Of a stretch of DNA of 64,000 nucleotides, positions 23,601-33,750 are shown one piece after another (the stretch's first letter is position 1; each line of letters begins with the position of its first letter). The position numbers and the translations under genes were made by a program. The notes beneath the pieces are model-generated. The model was not told the origin of the DNA, searched no databases, and saw only the letters and a program-made list of their open reading frames with translations. This stretch comes from Takakia lepidozioides (taxonomy: Eukaryota; Streptophyta; Takakiopsida; Takakiales; Takakiaceae): NCBI GenBank assembly GCA_030704615.1, contig CM060733.1:36704001-36768000 (forward strand), written 5' to 3'.

Positions 23601-24959
23601 GAAAAGCTTTCATTGGTGTATATGTTGTGATGAGTCATGTCAATTAGGAAGTTTCAATATGCTAGGAAATGATAATTTGTGTCTAGTAGAATAACATAAG
23701 ATCTAGTAAAAAAATCATATTTGAAACACTGATAGTAAATAGTATTTTTTAATAAAGGGGGGGACATATTTAAGTAAATAGTTACTTAAATATAAAGATA
23801 CTTGAAACTATGCAGCGCATTACAATATCAACCCCTTTCATTTAACCTCCCCTCACTGCCTTCCGCTGTTTGCTGCCTGTTCTAATTTAAATTGATGCAT
23901 TTATGTTATCTTAGTAGGTATCTAAATTGCCACTGGTGCTATATAAATATGATCATTTAAGGACATGCATTGTTGTTGCAAATTCACAATATCAACAACT
24001 TCGATTGAATGATGTAAGAAACAAATTTTCCTTAGTCATTTATCATTTCGTAGTGTATCCAAAGGTAATTGATTTGTGTACTATTACCATGTGTCAAAAG
24101 ACGCCTCCGCAGCCCAACACATTTTTCCCTTTCGGAGCCGGCTTACATTTATGCCCAGGACAAGACATGGCACGAGCCCAGGCCCTCTTTCTAGTACACC
24201 ACATTGTGGCCAAATGCAGGTAACATGTTTACTGTTATGTAGTAATTACAAATTTTGTAGTTGGTGATGTAATGTTGCATCGTGTGCTGGCTATGAGAGT
24301 ATGGGGGGCTTATTCAGCTAGCTGTTCTATTAATTAATGCAACAATGGTTCATGTTTGCATCTTTTTTCGGGCCCTAAGCGTGCAGAGCCCACTAAAGTA
24401 GGTACTAAGTAATAAGAGGTTGGGGAAGAGAGCGCGCTTCTCCTTCATATACCCTCTCAGGGCGGTGCCCCCACCCTGTCAAGCGGTGGGGGGATCTTCA
24501 CATGACACCCCTAGAAACCACCACTTGACACCAGTACTCTACTTACCCCAATTGGGCATCCCCCATGTAATAGCTGTCGCCTTCCTACCTATCTTTTCTC
24601 TTATCCCTTTACACGAGGGTTAATTCTTCCAATCCTTGTGTAGCTTACTATATATCCCCTTTTACCAACCTCTAATGGATAGGGTGCCTCTCAGCAGCTT
24701 GTGTTTGATAATACTACTATTCATTTATATCTGGCTTTATGTAGTGTGTTGGCAAAGGACCCATTCTCAGTCACATGCCCAAGGGACAGTACATATCAGC
24801 ACGGATTTTGTTGTCTTCAGCATTTTCACAAATGTACTAGACTAGCTTGGCAGGTGGGAACCGGTGGGAGCTGATGAAGTCCAAGACAACTACAAACAGA
24901 AAGGTTCCTTCATCCTCAAAGATGGATTTACAATGTTGGTTCAAACCCGTGCTTCGTGA
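20697..24959 (+). CDS. Cytochrome P450, CYP85-clan-like, nine exons, 490 residues
   Basis: Exons: 20697-20947, 21329-21659, 21788-21937, 22099-22338, 22574-22663, 22871-22949, 23345-23451, 24101-24219 and 24854-24959. All joints are GT-AG and in phase, giving 490 residues, a normal length. Residues 18-36 are a membrane anchor (WAWAILVVMLG), so the enzyme is expected on the ER. The K-helix ExxR is EVLR at 358-361, FNPSRF is at 410-415, and the haem loop PFGAGLHLCPG has its Cys at 434. The layout (SPESIKFV near the N-terminus, PFGAGLHLCPG) resembles the CYP85 clan, which includes steroid, terpenoid and abscisic-acid hydroxylases. Odd points: the I-helix reads AFVFT at 297-301 where an acid-Thr pair is usual (A/G-G-x-D/E-T), and I see no clear C-helix WxxxR. 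It may be a divergent monooxygenase or a P450 with altered chemistry. No stop or frameshift. Substrate unknown. Confidence 0.9.
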
Positions 24960-26807
24960 TGAGGAGGATCTTGCGGTGGGCTCTTGAACATCACATGTCC
25001 ATTTCACTTCTCTTTCGCTGCTCTTTGCCATCTCATAGGTTACTTCAAATGGTTCTACAGCCTTCAACAAAAATAATCACCAAAACACTTTCTTCCTCGC
25101 TGTGCTCTGACATATTGTTAAGTTTTTTGTGCAGGTCAATCAGAGCACGCCTGTTAAATCACTAAAACAAAATGGGCAATTTTTGAACCAGGCTTTATCC
25201 TTTAAAGTCATTTTTGAGTGAAATGGGACGGATTTCACTAGGCACCTCTCCTTGGGTTAACCGGGACAAATGTTTTCAATGTACAGCATGATCATTCGAT
25301 TGGTTGGCATGTGGATTTATTATTGTATTGGAGCAGCTTTTTATCACTGAAATTGGAAGGGTGGTTTGCCATCACATGAAGACAAGTAGGGTGCAAGTAC
25401 TTAATTTACTTGTGTATCAGCTGGAAAGAGTCCCTCCTGCTGGGCAAGACTGTCTGATACTGAGCGTACTCAGACTTAACGAAGGTTGAGCAGGCGATTC
25501 TGGCAGGTTGGAGTAGGACTGATGACAATTCTATGTTACACTCACATTCTAGTTCACACTTGGAATTCACACAGCAGATTGTTTGTTTGTTTGAAGGGAT
25601 TATAGAGGATATCTGTTCTCTTTCCTAGAGATGCGACCAGAGTCTGCAGTATCCGAGTCTTGACTTCAACTACACTCAAGGACTAGACATGGCATTGACC
25701 TACACATATTACTAAAGGAATGAAACAACTTCAAAGTCAAATTCAATATAATTTACCCTCTCACATTCTCTGACATTCTCAGTCTCTCATATTCTAGAAA
25801 TCTAAAGGTAGATTTACATGTTTGTGGCAGGTTTCAGAAGAATTGCCGTCAGCTCCTTCTTGTTCTGTCACACATCGATTCAAGTATATATTTAAACTTC
25901 TTATCGTAGAGGGAGAGTGATGGAATGTACTCATAAGACGTTGTTTGCCGTAGCATTGTGGCCATTGACCCCGCGCCCAGTTTGAGCGGAACACAAAGGG
26001 ACAGAACCTACCTTTGTCAGGGGCTGACGCTGGTAGTAAGACTGACCTTGGAATAAACAATTGATCCGGGTTTTCCAGATATCCTCTAGGTCAACCTGCT
26101 GTGTGGTTTGTACAATAACTAGGCCCCAAAAGGGCGGCACAAATTACTAAAACAGAAGGACATGGCAAAGAACCTTTCATGGCAGCATTGTAAGAAGTGC
26201 ATACCCATTCTTTATCTGTGCAGTACTTTTCAATGCTCACCATGCGGTTAGTGCCGCAAAAGGAACAGCAGCCGCTTCCTGTAAAATTTCATCAAGCAAA
26301 TTCGATTACTTAGCCCTACAGTAGAGATTAAGAAGAGTGTATCTGGAATAGATGCATCAATGTGAGTGCTGGTCTCAAAGGAAAAGATTAACCTGCAACC
26401 CCTGCTCCCACCCGCAGTCAACCTCTTTGCTAGTGTGCTTAGCTGGTTTTTTCAGTTAGCAGTATAAAACTACGAGTCCTCTTTCATCAATGCACTGCAA
26501 CATCAAAACATAATCTCCGGAATGTTGTGCTCTTGTGAAATAACTTAGCAGACCCAGTAAGGCATGCCAGGATGAGATGGGCAGCCTCTCTGGTAACTCA
26601 CTTGTATAATTTGACCAGACTAACATTTGTAAGAACTACCCTTGCCAAAAATAAATTTCTTTCCCTGGTCACACAACACATAAGAAAAGTGTGAGCAGAG
26701 AGGGAGAGAGAGAGAGAGAGAGTCCATACATGTGTGCCGGTGAGCAAGGGCAGACAGTTCCCCGAACGCAGCAACCAAAAAATTCAATTGTTATACCAGT
26801 TACCTTA
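24960..26807. other. Intergenic, no gene recognised
   Basis: AT-rich DNA after the P450. CACTAAAACAAAATGGGC at about 25,162 resembles a CACTA-type transposon terminus but no partner end is seen. A (GA)n microsatellite lies at 26,699-26,721. A few short open frames have no recognisable similarity. Confidence 0.4.
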
Positions 26808-26961
26808 CTATGTGAGCGGTCCCAGTGCTATGATTTCACCCTTGTCCTCCATGATCATAGCAATTGCAGTTGTCTTACCCCCAGGTGCCGCACACGTCCA
26901 AGTTTCGTTCCCCTGGTTTAGGATCTTCTCCTGCTTCCATTCCCACAAGCCTTGAGATCCC
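26808..26961 (-). pseudogene. NSUN-type RNA cytosine methyltransferase fragment
   Basis: Minus-strand sequence encodes GISRLVGMEAGEDPKPGERN then LDVC in one frame and APGGKTTAIAMIMEDKGEI in the next. Together they match the SAM-binding motif I of the NOL1/NOP2/NSUN family (GERxLDMCAAPGGKTTAIA, most like NSUN6). One or two bases are missing at the joint, and the frame stops soon after LGPLT. Only about 50 residues are recognisable. It could be an exon of a decayed gene or a transposed fragment. Confidence 0.55.
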
Positions 26962-27060
26962 ATAAGGATAACCTGACATGTGGCCTGGTCCTTCTCTCTC
27001 CATCATTCCCTCCCTGCTTTCCTCTCTCTTCTATATTTCAGCACTTCATCAGACAATTTC

Positions 27061-27406
27061 CTGGCAACAGACAAGAAAATGAAGATAGGCAGAAAACTTC
27101 CCATGAACTTATTTCCAGTCTGTGACATGGGGGAGGCCATCATGGATGACCTCAAGGGTCTACCCACTCTCGGCACCAGACTGAAATTGAAACTCAGGGG
27201 GGGAAGCCTACCTTTGAACAGGAAACCAAAGCAGAGAGGAAAGGGAGAGTGCAATTGCCCGTTGTGCGGGCAACCTAGACAATATTCATTTTCTGATTGA
27301 TTGTCCGGGGTTCTCTCACCAGAGAGACGCTCTCTTCAAATCTATCAAGGCAATTGTGTACCTCTGTTTACCAACTTTGAAGTTGTTCCAGTTGTCCTGC
27401 ACATAA
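27061..27406 (+). pseudogene. LINE reverse-transcriptase C-terminal zinc-binding fragment
   Basis: The frame encodes LRGGSLPLNRK, then CNCPLCGQPRQ; after a one-base shift it continues IHFLIDCPGFSHQRDALFKS. This Cys-x-Cys-x2-Cys ... His-x4-Cys pattern (CPLCG ... HFLIDCP) is typical of the C-terminal zinc-binding region of plant non-LTR retrotransposons. The rest of the LINE is not seen. An (GAAA)n-like stretch occurs near 27,815. Confidence 0.55.
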
Positions 27407-28261
27407 AGAACAAATATACAGAAGTGCATCCAACTCAAATATATGCCCGTGTAATCATGCAGCTAATCATTTTCTCTCTGCCTGCAAACTCCCCAGGCCT
27501 TCTGTTTGAAAGAAAGGAAGGATGGTCAGAGATTCAAGGAGGAGGGAAAGTCCATTTTGCACATAAACATTACAAATGTATGTGGTGACTTCATCAAGAA
27601 AATAGAAAAAGAGTTATTCTACCTTCAAATTTGAGCATGGATGCTTTCTGTATCTACTCTTGTTTGATGTTCACATCTGCTTTGAACAGTCTTACGAAAA
27701 CTCGGGCACTCTTAGGAAAAATTAACATAGTCTCCATACATGATAATCTGTAGGATACTACACGGTGTATGCTCAGATTTAACCAGAACGTGCTGAAGAA
27801 CACCCAGACAGAGAAAGAGAAAGAGAAAGAGATGTACTCATTACACTCAGATTATCACAGCCTTGACTACCTCCTTGATAGGACAGAGGGTCACCAAAGA
27901 AAGCTGGCACATGATTTCAGAGCCCTAACTCTTCAGGGACACTAAGGCCATGTGAAATCTTTGGTGAAACTTGGTCACCCTAATTGAGTCGCCACATACA
28001 GGCACAGACGGTAACAGTTTACCTCTGACAACCGTATGACCCACAGTCACACATTTGCTGCCAACATTTCTTATCACTGAAAGCTTACAGGAAAGGGGGG
28101 AAAGGTAGAATTAAGAATCGTATTGCAGCTGATCACGTCAATCACCTCCCTAACAGAAAATAGTTCCCAGCGAGCAATGCAACTGCGTACGATTTTCATG
28201 TTTTTTAAAACTGATATTTCCCGAGTGTGATTGTGAATGTCGCTGTTGTCCAATCTACCTT
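27407..28261. other. Intergenic, no gene recognised
   Basis: AT-rich sequence without a recognisable protein segment, RNA gene or ordered repeat, apart from the short GAGAAAGAGAAAGAG run near 27,813-27,830. Confidence 0.4.
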
Positions 28262-28850
28262 TACTCCCACCACCAAACAAGTTCTGTGGAAGTGGTCTCA
28301 CCTCTTTCTTCTTGTAAGCCTGAACCTTCTTTAACCTGAAAAACTCCTCCCATTCCAATTCATCAAGCTCGAGCCCTTGATGTACTGAATCGTGTTCTCC
28401 AATCTCGGCTTCACCACATTCTCCAGGTATTGACTCTCCGATTAGTCGTCTTAATAGCCTCATCCAGGGTTAGAAAGATGTATGCAATGAAGCCAACTCC
28501 ACCAACACCTCAACTGCTTTAACGAAAGCAGACCGACATAGCTAGATCTGTTGTCCTACCCTGGCCAGCCCCGTCAAATCATTCTTCGTTTCTCCAGCCT
28601 CAATGAAATGCTCCAACTTTGGGAGTTTCACCCCCGCCACGTTCTCCTGCCTAGCCCTAACTTTAATTGTCGCCGTATCAAAATTCTCAAAAACCACATA
28701 CTTGATGTAATCTCCGGCAGTGTACTTGGCCTCCGTCAATGCAAAAGCCGAGGCTTTCATGATATCTCCCATGCACTCTTTTGTTTCCACGATCCGCTTC
28801 AGAATTTGCCTACACTGCATAGAGAGTGCATCGCCCGGAATACACCCGGA
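28262..28850 (-). pseudogene. V-ATPase subunit D processed pseudogene
   Basis: Intronless minus-strand match to the vacuolar H+-ATPase stalk subunit D. It reads [20 protein letters not shown], then FALTEAKYTAGDYIK, VRARQENVAGVKLPK and ETKNDLTGLAR. An in-frame TAG follows at the GQQI/LCRSAFVKA position. After a shift near 28,463 it continues with TLDEAIKTTNRRV-like sequence in another frame, then ELDELEWEEFFRLKKVQ. Absence of introns plus stops and frameshifts indicate a retro-copy. The N-terminal ~40 residues are missing and are replaced by an EF-G-derived sequence. Confidence 0.8.
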
Positions 28851-28879
28851 CAAACGATTCCGATCTCCGGATCTTCAAA

Positions 28880-29040
28880 GTCACAGCCCTTTGCAGGTCC
28901 ATGGGACATGGAAGGTAGGCAACTACTGCATCAAGCAGGGATTGGACACCTTTATTCTTGAAAGCAGACCCGCATAGCACTGGCACAAACGAGAGGGAGA
29001 TTGTTCCCATTCTAATCAGTTTCTGCACGGTTGCTTCACC
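28880..29040 (-). pseudogene. Elongation factor G fragment fused upstream of the V-ATPase D relic
   Basis: Minus-strand frame encodes [20 protein letters not shown] then [20 protein letters not shown] and MDL. This is the conserved segment between the G domain and domain II of bacterial-type (organellar) EF-G. The match ends at about 28,890, and the V-ATPase D homology begins within about 40 bp on the same strand. Only about 45 residues remain, so it is a relic. The chimera probably reflects template switching during retrotransposition or two adjacent insertions. Confidence 0.7.
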
Positions 29041-29984
29041 GGTTCCACACCCATGCCCTTATTTCGCCTAGCTCCTGTTCGTCTTCTCTCATCATACTTG
29101 CGCCCAGATGGTGGCACGGGGACAAAGAAAATGCAATAATGGGAAGCCCCGGTTGAACGCCCCTACAACCCTATAAGCAGTCACTAGAGAGAGACTAGAG
29201 GGAGAAGACTCCAGCCCAAGCTGGCGTAACTAAGAGCCACTTTGCCTCAGGGCCTATAAGCATTTTTTGGGGTTGGTATCCTATGAGCACAGCCCCGGGT
29301 CACGGACTTGGATGTGGGCACATGTGGTTGTGGCGGGGCCCACGGATGGCACATTGGTCGCACAAGGTGCGGCGACCCCTACCGAGCTGGGGTGAGCGGG
29401 CGCGCGCCGCGGAAGCAAGAAGGGGAGCGAGGCTGTTGGGCCCACAAAACACCCGAAGATATGTAGATAAATAATTAATTATTTCGAAGAGTTTTTAAAA
29501 GCAGCAGCTAATGTGATGGTAAAGAATAACTTGTGGCAAATGTGAGGTATATTGTTCGAATCTTGGCAGAAAAGTGTGTTAATTATAAACATTTATTTTG
29601 TTTGAGGAGGGTCTGAAGGTTGGAGTTAGGCGTTCCCAGTTGGAGTCCGTTGTTGATTAGTCCGCTCGTCAATCCGTCCACTCGTCAGTCACCAGACTGC
29701 TGTTCAGTCCGCTCGCCAGTCTGCCGGACTCAATTAGTCCCCTCGCCAATCGTCGTCAGTATGCTAGTTAGTCCTCTCGCCAGTTGGAGTCAGTTTGGTG
29801 AGGGTTTGGCCAGTCCGCTAGAAGGTCTGCCGCTATTAAAGAACTAGGACTTGGAAAAAATTCAGAATCTACAATCAGACACTATTCAAGACAAACAAGA
29901 GCTATTATGAGATGATGTACATTCTCACTATCTCACATTCTCATTATGCACATTCTTTCCATCTCACAATCACTCTCCACAGAG
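29041..29984. other. Intergenic with an AGTCCGCTCGTCAGTC repeat patch
   Basis: 29,041-29,470 is moderately GC-rich with no recognised gene. At 29,637-29,830 an irregular repeat of AGTCCGCTCGCCAGTC occurs, related in sequence to the AGTCC unit of the MULE at 2,337-14,663. No other feature seen. Confidence 0.5.
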
Positions 29985-30715
29985 ATGGTGATTTTGGCAG
30001 TGAGAAATTATATGTGCTATGGGCACAAACTGAATTTCGCAGTGAGAAATTATATGTATTGTGGGCACAAACTAAATTTCGCAGTGAGAAATGATAATTT
30101 GGGTGAATTTGGCGCTGAGAAATTATATGTGCTATGGGCACAAACTGAATTTCGCAGTGAGAAATGATATGTGATATGGGCACAAACCTAAGCACCGGTG
30201 GGTTTCGCATTTAGAAAAAACCATGCCTATACGGTAACACATTAATCAGGTATAGGGGCTATTTGTTCTTTATGTATTAGTTTCGCATAATTGTTAGTTT
30301 CGCCAATTTCATTTCACGGAATGAAATTTCGGAGATTCACAAAAAATTTGCAAAAATTCGGGGAATATGCCTTTGTGCTCACGCCGGCATGAGCATGCTC
30401 ACGTGCTACCCAACCTCGTTGGTATCCTAGCACAACCCACGGTCATGGGAGTTTTATGTTTTCAAAATGGAATATAACCATAGCGGGTATAAAGGACTGG
30501 TGCATTTGTACAATACAACTGTGCCAATTTAGCGAGGCGAAACCTTCAGTAGTGTAGCTAGAAACCCTAAGCCTATAGCAGCGGCGGTGAATTTCGCAGT
30601 GAGAAATGATATGCACAAACCGAAATTTCGAAGTGAGTAATGATATGTGACATGGGCACAAACCGAATTTCGCATTGAGAAATGATATGTGATATAGGCA
30701 CAAACCTAAGCAGCA
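29985..30715 (+). repeat. 42-bp tandem repeat, two clusters
   Basis: At 29,985-30,185 and again at 30,585-30,715 a unit of about 42 bp recurs (AGTGAGAAATTATATGTGCT followed by ATGGGCACAAACTGAATTTC). Each cluster is followed by similar DNA (GTTCTTTAT.TRTTAG then AGTTTCGCCAATTTCATTT then GGGGAATATGCCTTTG), so the whole ~530 bp block appears duplicated in tandem. No gene is seen from 30,716 to 32,240. Confidence 0.75.
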
Positions 30716-31062
30716 TGCGGTAACTTGTGCAAACATGTGCTAATATGTGCTAACTTGTGCTTAACATCCAACCACCTCAGCTATGTGATATTGCAGTATG
30801 GGCTACTTGTTCTTTATATGTTAGTTTTGCCAAAGTTTTAGTTTCGCCAATTTCATTTTGCTGTGGAAATTTCATGGAAATTTCGCGGAAATTTGGGGAA
30901 TATGCCTTTGGGCACATGCTCTACCCAACCTCCATTCTTTTCACATCTTGTCTAGTATTACGACCTACATCATGGACAATGTGGGATCGCTAGAAAGAAT
31001 CAGCTTATGTCATGCAGCATTGGTTTTTATCATCGAAAATTTTATCAGGCTCAACCCTAAAT

Positions 31063-31330
31063 CACTAAAAGAAAAACGGGCTTTTTCCATGGGTATGTCA
31101 TATCACACCTGGTACATTCCACGGCTTTTATCACGGGTCCGTAGAGTGAGCCAAGGTGTGGGTCAAAATATGCCCTAACTGTGGGGTGTCTCACATGTGA
31201 TCCACACCCAAGGCAAGAACGGTGTGAAAACAACCATGATCGTGGCGGGAGTTGGCTTAGTTTACATGGCATGTTATACACATGTGTGAAATGGGACCAT
31301 AGAATTTCGACATTGTGGTGTATGGGGGAG
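31063..31330 (+). repeat. CACTA-like transposon terminus
   Basis: CACTAAAAGAAAAACGGGCT at 31,063 resembles plant CACTA (En/Spm) terminal repeats. It is followed by GTGTGAAA/TCACACC-type motifs such as subterminal repeats. No matching right end was found, so it may be a solo end or a chance match. Confidence 0.3.
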
Positions 31331-32099
31331 TTTGACCTTGGAAAATGATCATGAGCTTCATGTTCATGTTTAGAAATCTGCACGATGGGCTACTAGCAAG
31401 TGAAGAATCACCCCCTGCTACACCCCATTTTCAATCTCTACATTATAAAGTCTATAATGCCCTTGGTGAAATGAGCATGGGGATCGCATTCAAAGGTGGC
31501 CCCGTCCCGTTGCAACCTATGACACAACTAGGACAAATAGGCATAGGCATGCTTGAACTTTGTCATCTCACACATCAAAGAAAAAACCAGAATATTTCAA
31601 AAAAATCCATAGAATGTTAACAAGAGACCAAAAAGGAAACCCAGATGTAGGTGGGTAGCATGGTGAGTCTCTATACATGGTGATTTATTTTAAATTGTAA
31701 GTGGTTTAAACAACTTCATTAGCAACTCCACAATTATTTTTTAAATTCATGTAAATAAAATATATATAAATTAGTATTAGATAGAAATAGTTGTTTTAAT
31801 TACTCATTTCATGAGTATGAACCTTACCCAATAAATAAATTAACCAGGGCCTTTGTACCTTGTTATATCTATATGTTTTGCACCCTAACTTATATATACA
31901 GCTGAAAATGCCTTCACATATTACATGGACCATATAATTATTTTATATAATGTTAGGGTGCAAAACGTTCAAAAACTTCAAAAGTTGGCTCGAATTTAGG
32001 GCTTCTAGGTCGCGGTGTGCAGGGCTGGGACTTAGCATTTTTTGGGATCCGGTCTTCTTAGTACCAAGCATCGTGATAGCAGGAACTCGAGGACAAGTG

Positions 32100-32802
32100 G
32101 TGAGGGTACATTCTTCTTCAACCTATTTCAGCCTGTTTTGCCCTCTCATCAGACTCGGCCCTGAATTTGCAGCACGGAGCAAAGCTGGCATGAGTTTTAC
32201 CCTTCACGATGGTGGGACAACAGCCATGAGTTTTCCAAGGATGTGAAGGGTGTGTTTGACGAAATGGCTACCAAGATGTGGTGTCGTGGAATGCAATGAT
32301 CGCAGTGTGGTACGAAGGCTTTGGAGACATATGAGGAAATGATGTTGGACAGGTTGAACCCTAACACAGGTTGTGTTTCAATCTCTGCCCGCTCGACTGA
32401 ACCGTGGTGGTTCTCACTGACCAATCCGACATTACTAGACTACAGACACAAGCAGCACACACAAGAGGTCTTCTTGGGTTCATGGTCAGTCAAATCCTCC
32501 ATGGGTCATGACTCAAGGTCGAGGACAATGTGGTGAGGGCACCTTCTTCTTCGACCTATTTCAGCATGTTTTGCCCTCTCATCAGATTCGGCCGTGAATT
32601 TGCAGCACGGAGCAGAGCTGGCATGAGTTTCTTCACGATGGTGGGACAATCGCAATCGCAAGGTGTGACTTTTTCTTAATGTAGGATGTAAAGAAGTTTG
32701 TCCATCCTACAAATGTGGGCTTTTGGCTCCTGTTAGTACCATGCTTCGGTATTCTTCCTGATGTTTACAAGGTTATTGGGAGAATCAGCTTGGTCTTAGC
32801 AG
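32100..32802 (+). repeat. PPR-containing dispersed repeat interrupted by a gypsy insertion
   Basis: Contains the block ACCTATTTCAGCCTGTTTTG twice (32,115 and 32,545), about 429 bp apart. The same family occurs inverted at 59,510-60,310 and also at 45,384-45,620. Between the two blocks, 32,243-32,370 encodes a PPR-like fragment (DVKGVFDEMATK, then DVVSWNAMIA after a small shift). The sequence up to TTAGCAG at 32,802 continues at 45,379 as AGCAGGCCATGTTTC beyond the retrotransposon. Confidence 0.75.
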
Positions 32803-33712
32803 TGTCGCGCGGCTTTTACTCACCCATCCCTTCGCTATCCGAGGCGGAAACTCCAAGATAGAAGAGTTGGAAATCTCTAAGCACTCAGCCCGCTCAAAAC
32901 AATCAGTCATGACCTACAGCTAGTGTATCATGGGGGTGTTTCCTATTTGTTTTCCTTCCCGCATTCATGTTAGCTAGTTACCTTACTGTTGGTAATTAAG
33001 TATCAGTTTGCTTCAGCAATCTATCGGATTCCATCAACTCATCCATTTATTCCACAGCTTCACTCAGATCTCTCTACACAGTGTGAGTATGAAGTATGTA
33101 TCAGATTAATATCTATCAAGTATCAGGCTGAAGCCATGGAGTCTCTAATCTGCTCTACATTACAACTCTACTGCTTGCATTCATCAAGCATCAACAGATC
33201 GTCCTCCTCCTACTCCGTGCTCTCCCTCTTTCTGCTCAGAGATGTGCTCTCTGCCTCATTTCCCCCCAGTGATGTCCGAAGCCCCCCCAAGAAGTGATCA
33301 TTTTCCAGTCCTTGCTCCTGGCTTTATCTTCCTACCCGTTGTTCTAACCGTTTCCCTCACTAACCGTCATCCGTGAACTAACATGTTCCATTCGCAGATG
33401 TTGTTCCCCACAGTCGTTCCCTGTCCTACTATCCGTTCCTTATGGTCGTGACAGCTGTGTCAAGCTGTGACTGGCTGTGCGACTGTGTTGGGCTGTGTCG
33501 AGCTGTGACTGGCTGTGACGGCTGTGTCTGGCTGTGTCGGCTGTGTCGGACTGTGACGGGCTGTGTTGGCTGTGACGGGCTGTGTAACCCCCCCCCCCCT
33601 TAAAGTGCGCTGCTGTCACCCCTAAGGCTCATGTTGGTCTCAGTCTGTGCAAAAATTAAGGGTACCCCACAGATCCCGTAAAAGTGCCTAAGTCCCAGAC
33701 AGTCCTCTAACA
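32803..33712 (-). repeat. Gypsy LTR (3' LTR relative to coding strand), 910 bp
   Basis: TG...CA-bounded. Holds a GGCTGTGTCGGCTGTGACGG-type minisatellite at 33,448-33,590 followed by a run of C. Differs from the other LTR by small indels, several in this minisatellite. Confidence 0.95.
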
Positions 33713-33730
33713 TTACCCCTTCCCCTCTCA
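33713..33730 (-). promoter_or_regulatory. Polypurine tract of the gypsy element
   Basis: On the minus strand TGAGAGGGGAAGGGGTAA lies immediately before the LTR. This is the expected site and composition for the primer of plus-strand DNA synthesis in reverse transcription. Confidence 0.8.
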
Positions 33731-33750
33731 AAAAGTCGTGTCCTCACGGT

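Noticed and set aside
27003-27254. 83-residue minus-strand frame
   Set aside because: Antisense of the LINE zinc-binding segment.
31057-31383. 108-residue minus-strand Cys/His-containing frame
   Set aside because: No family pattern in the Cys/His spacing; overlaps a probable transposon terminus.
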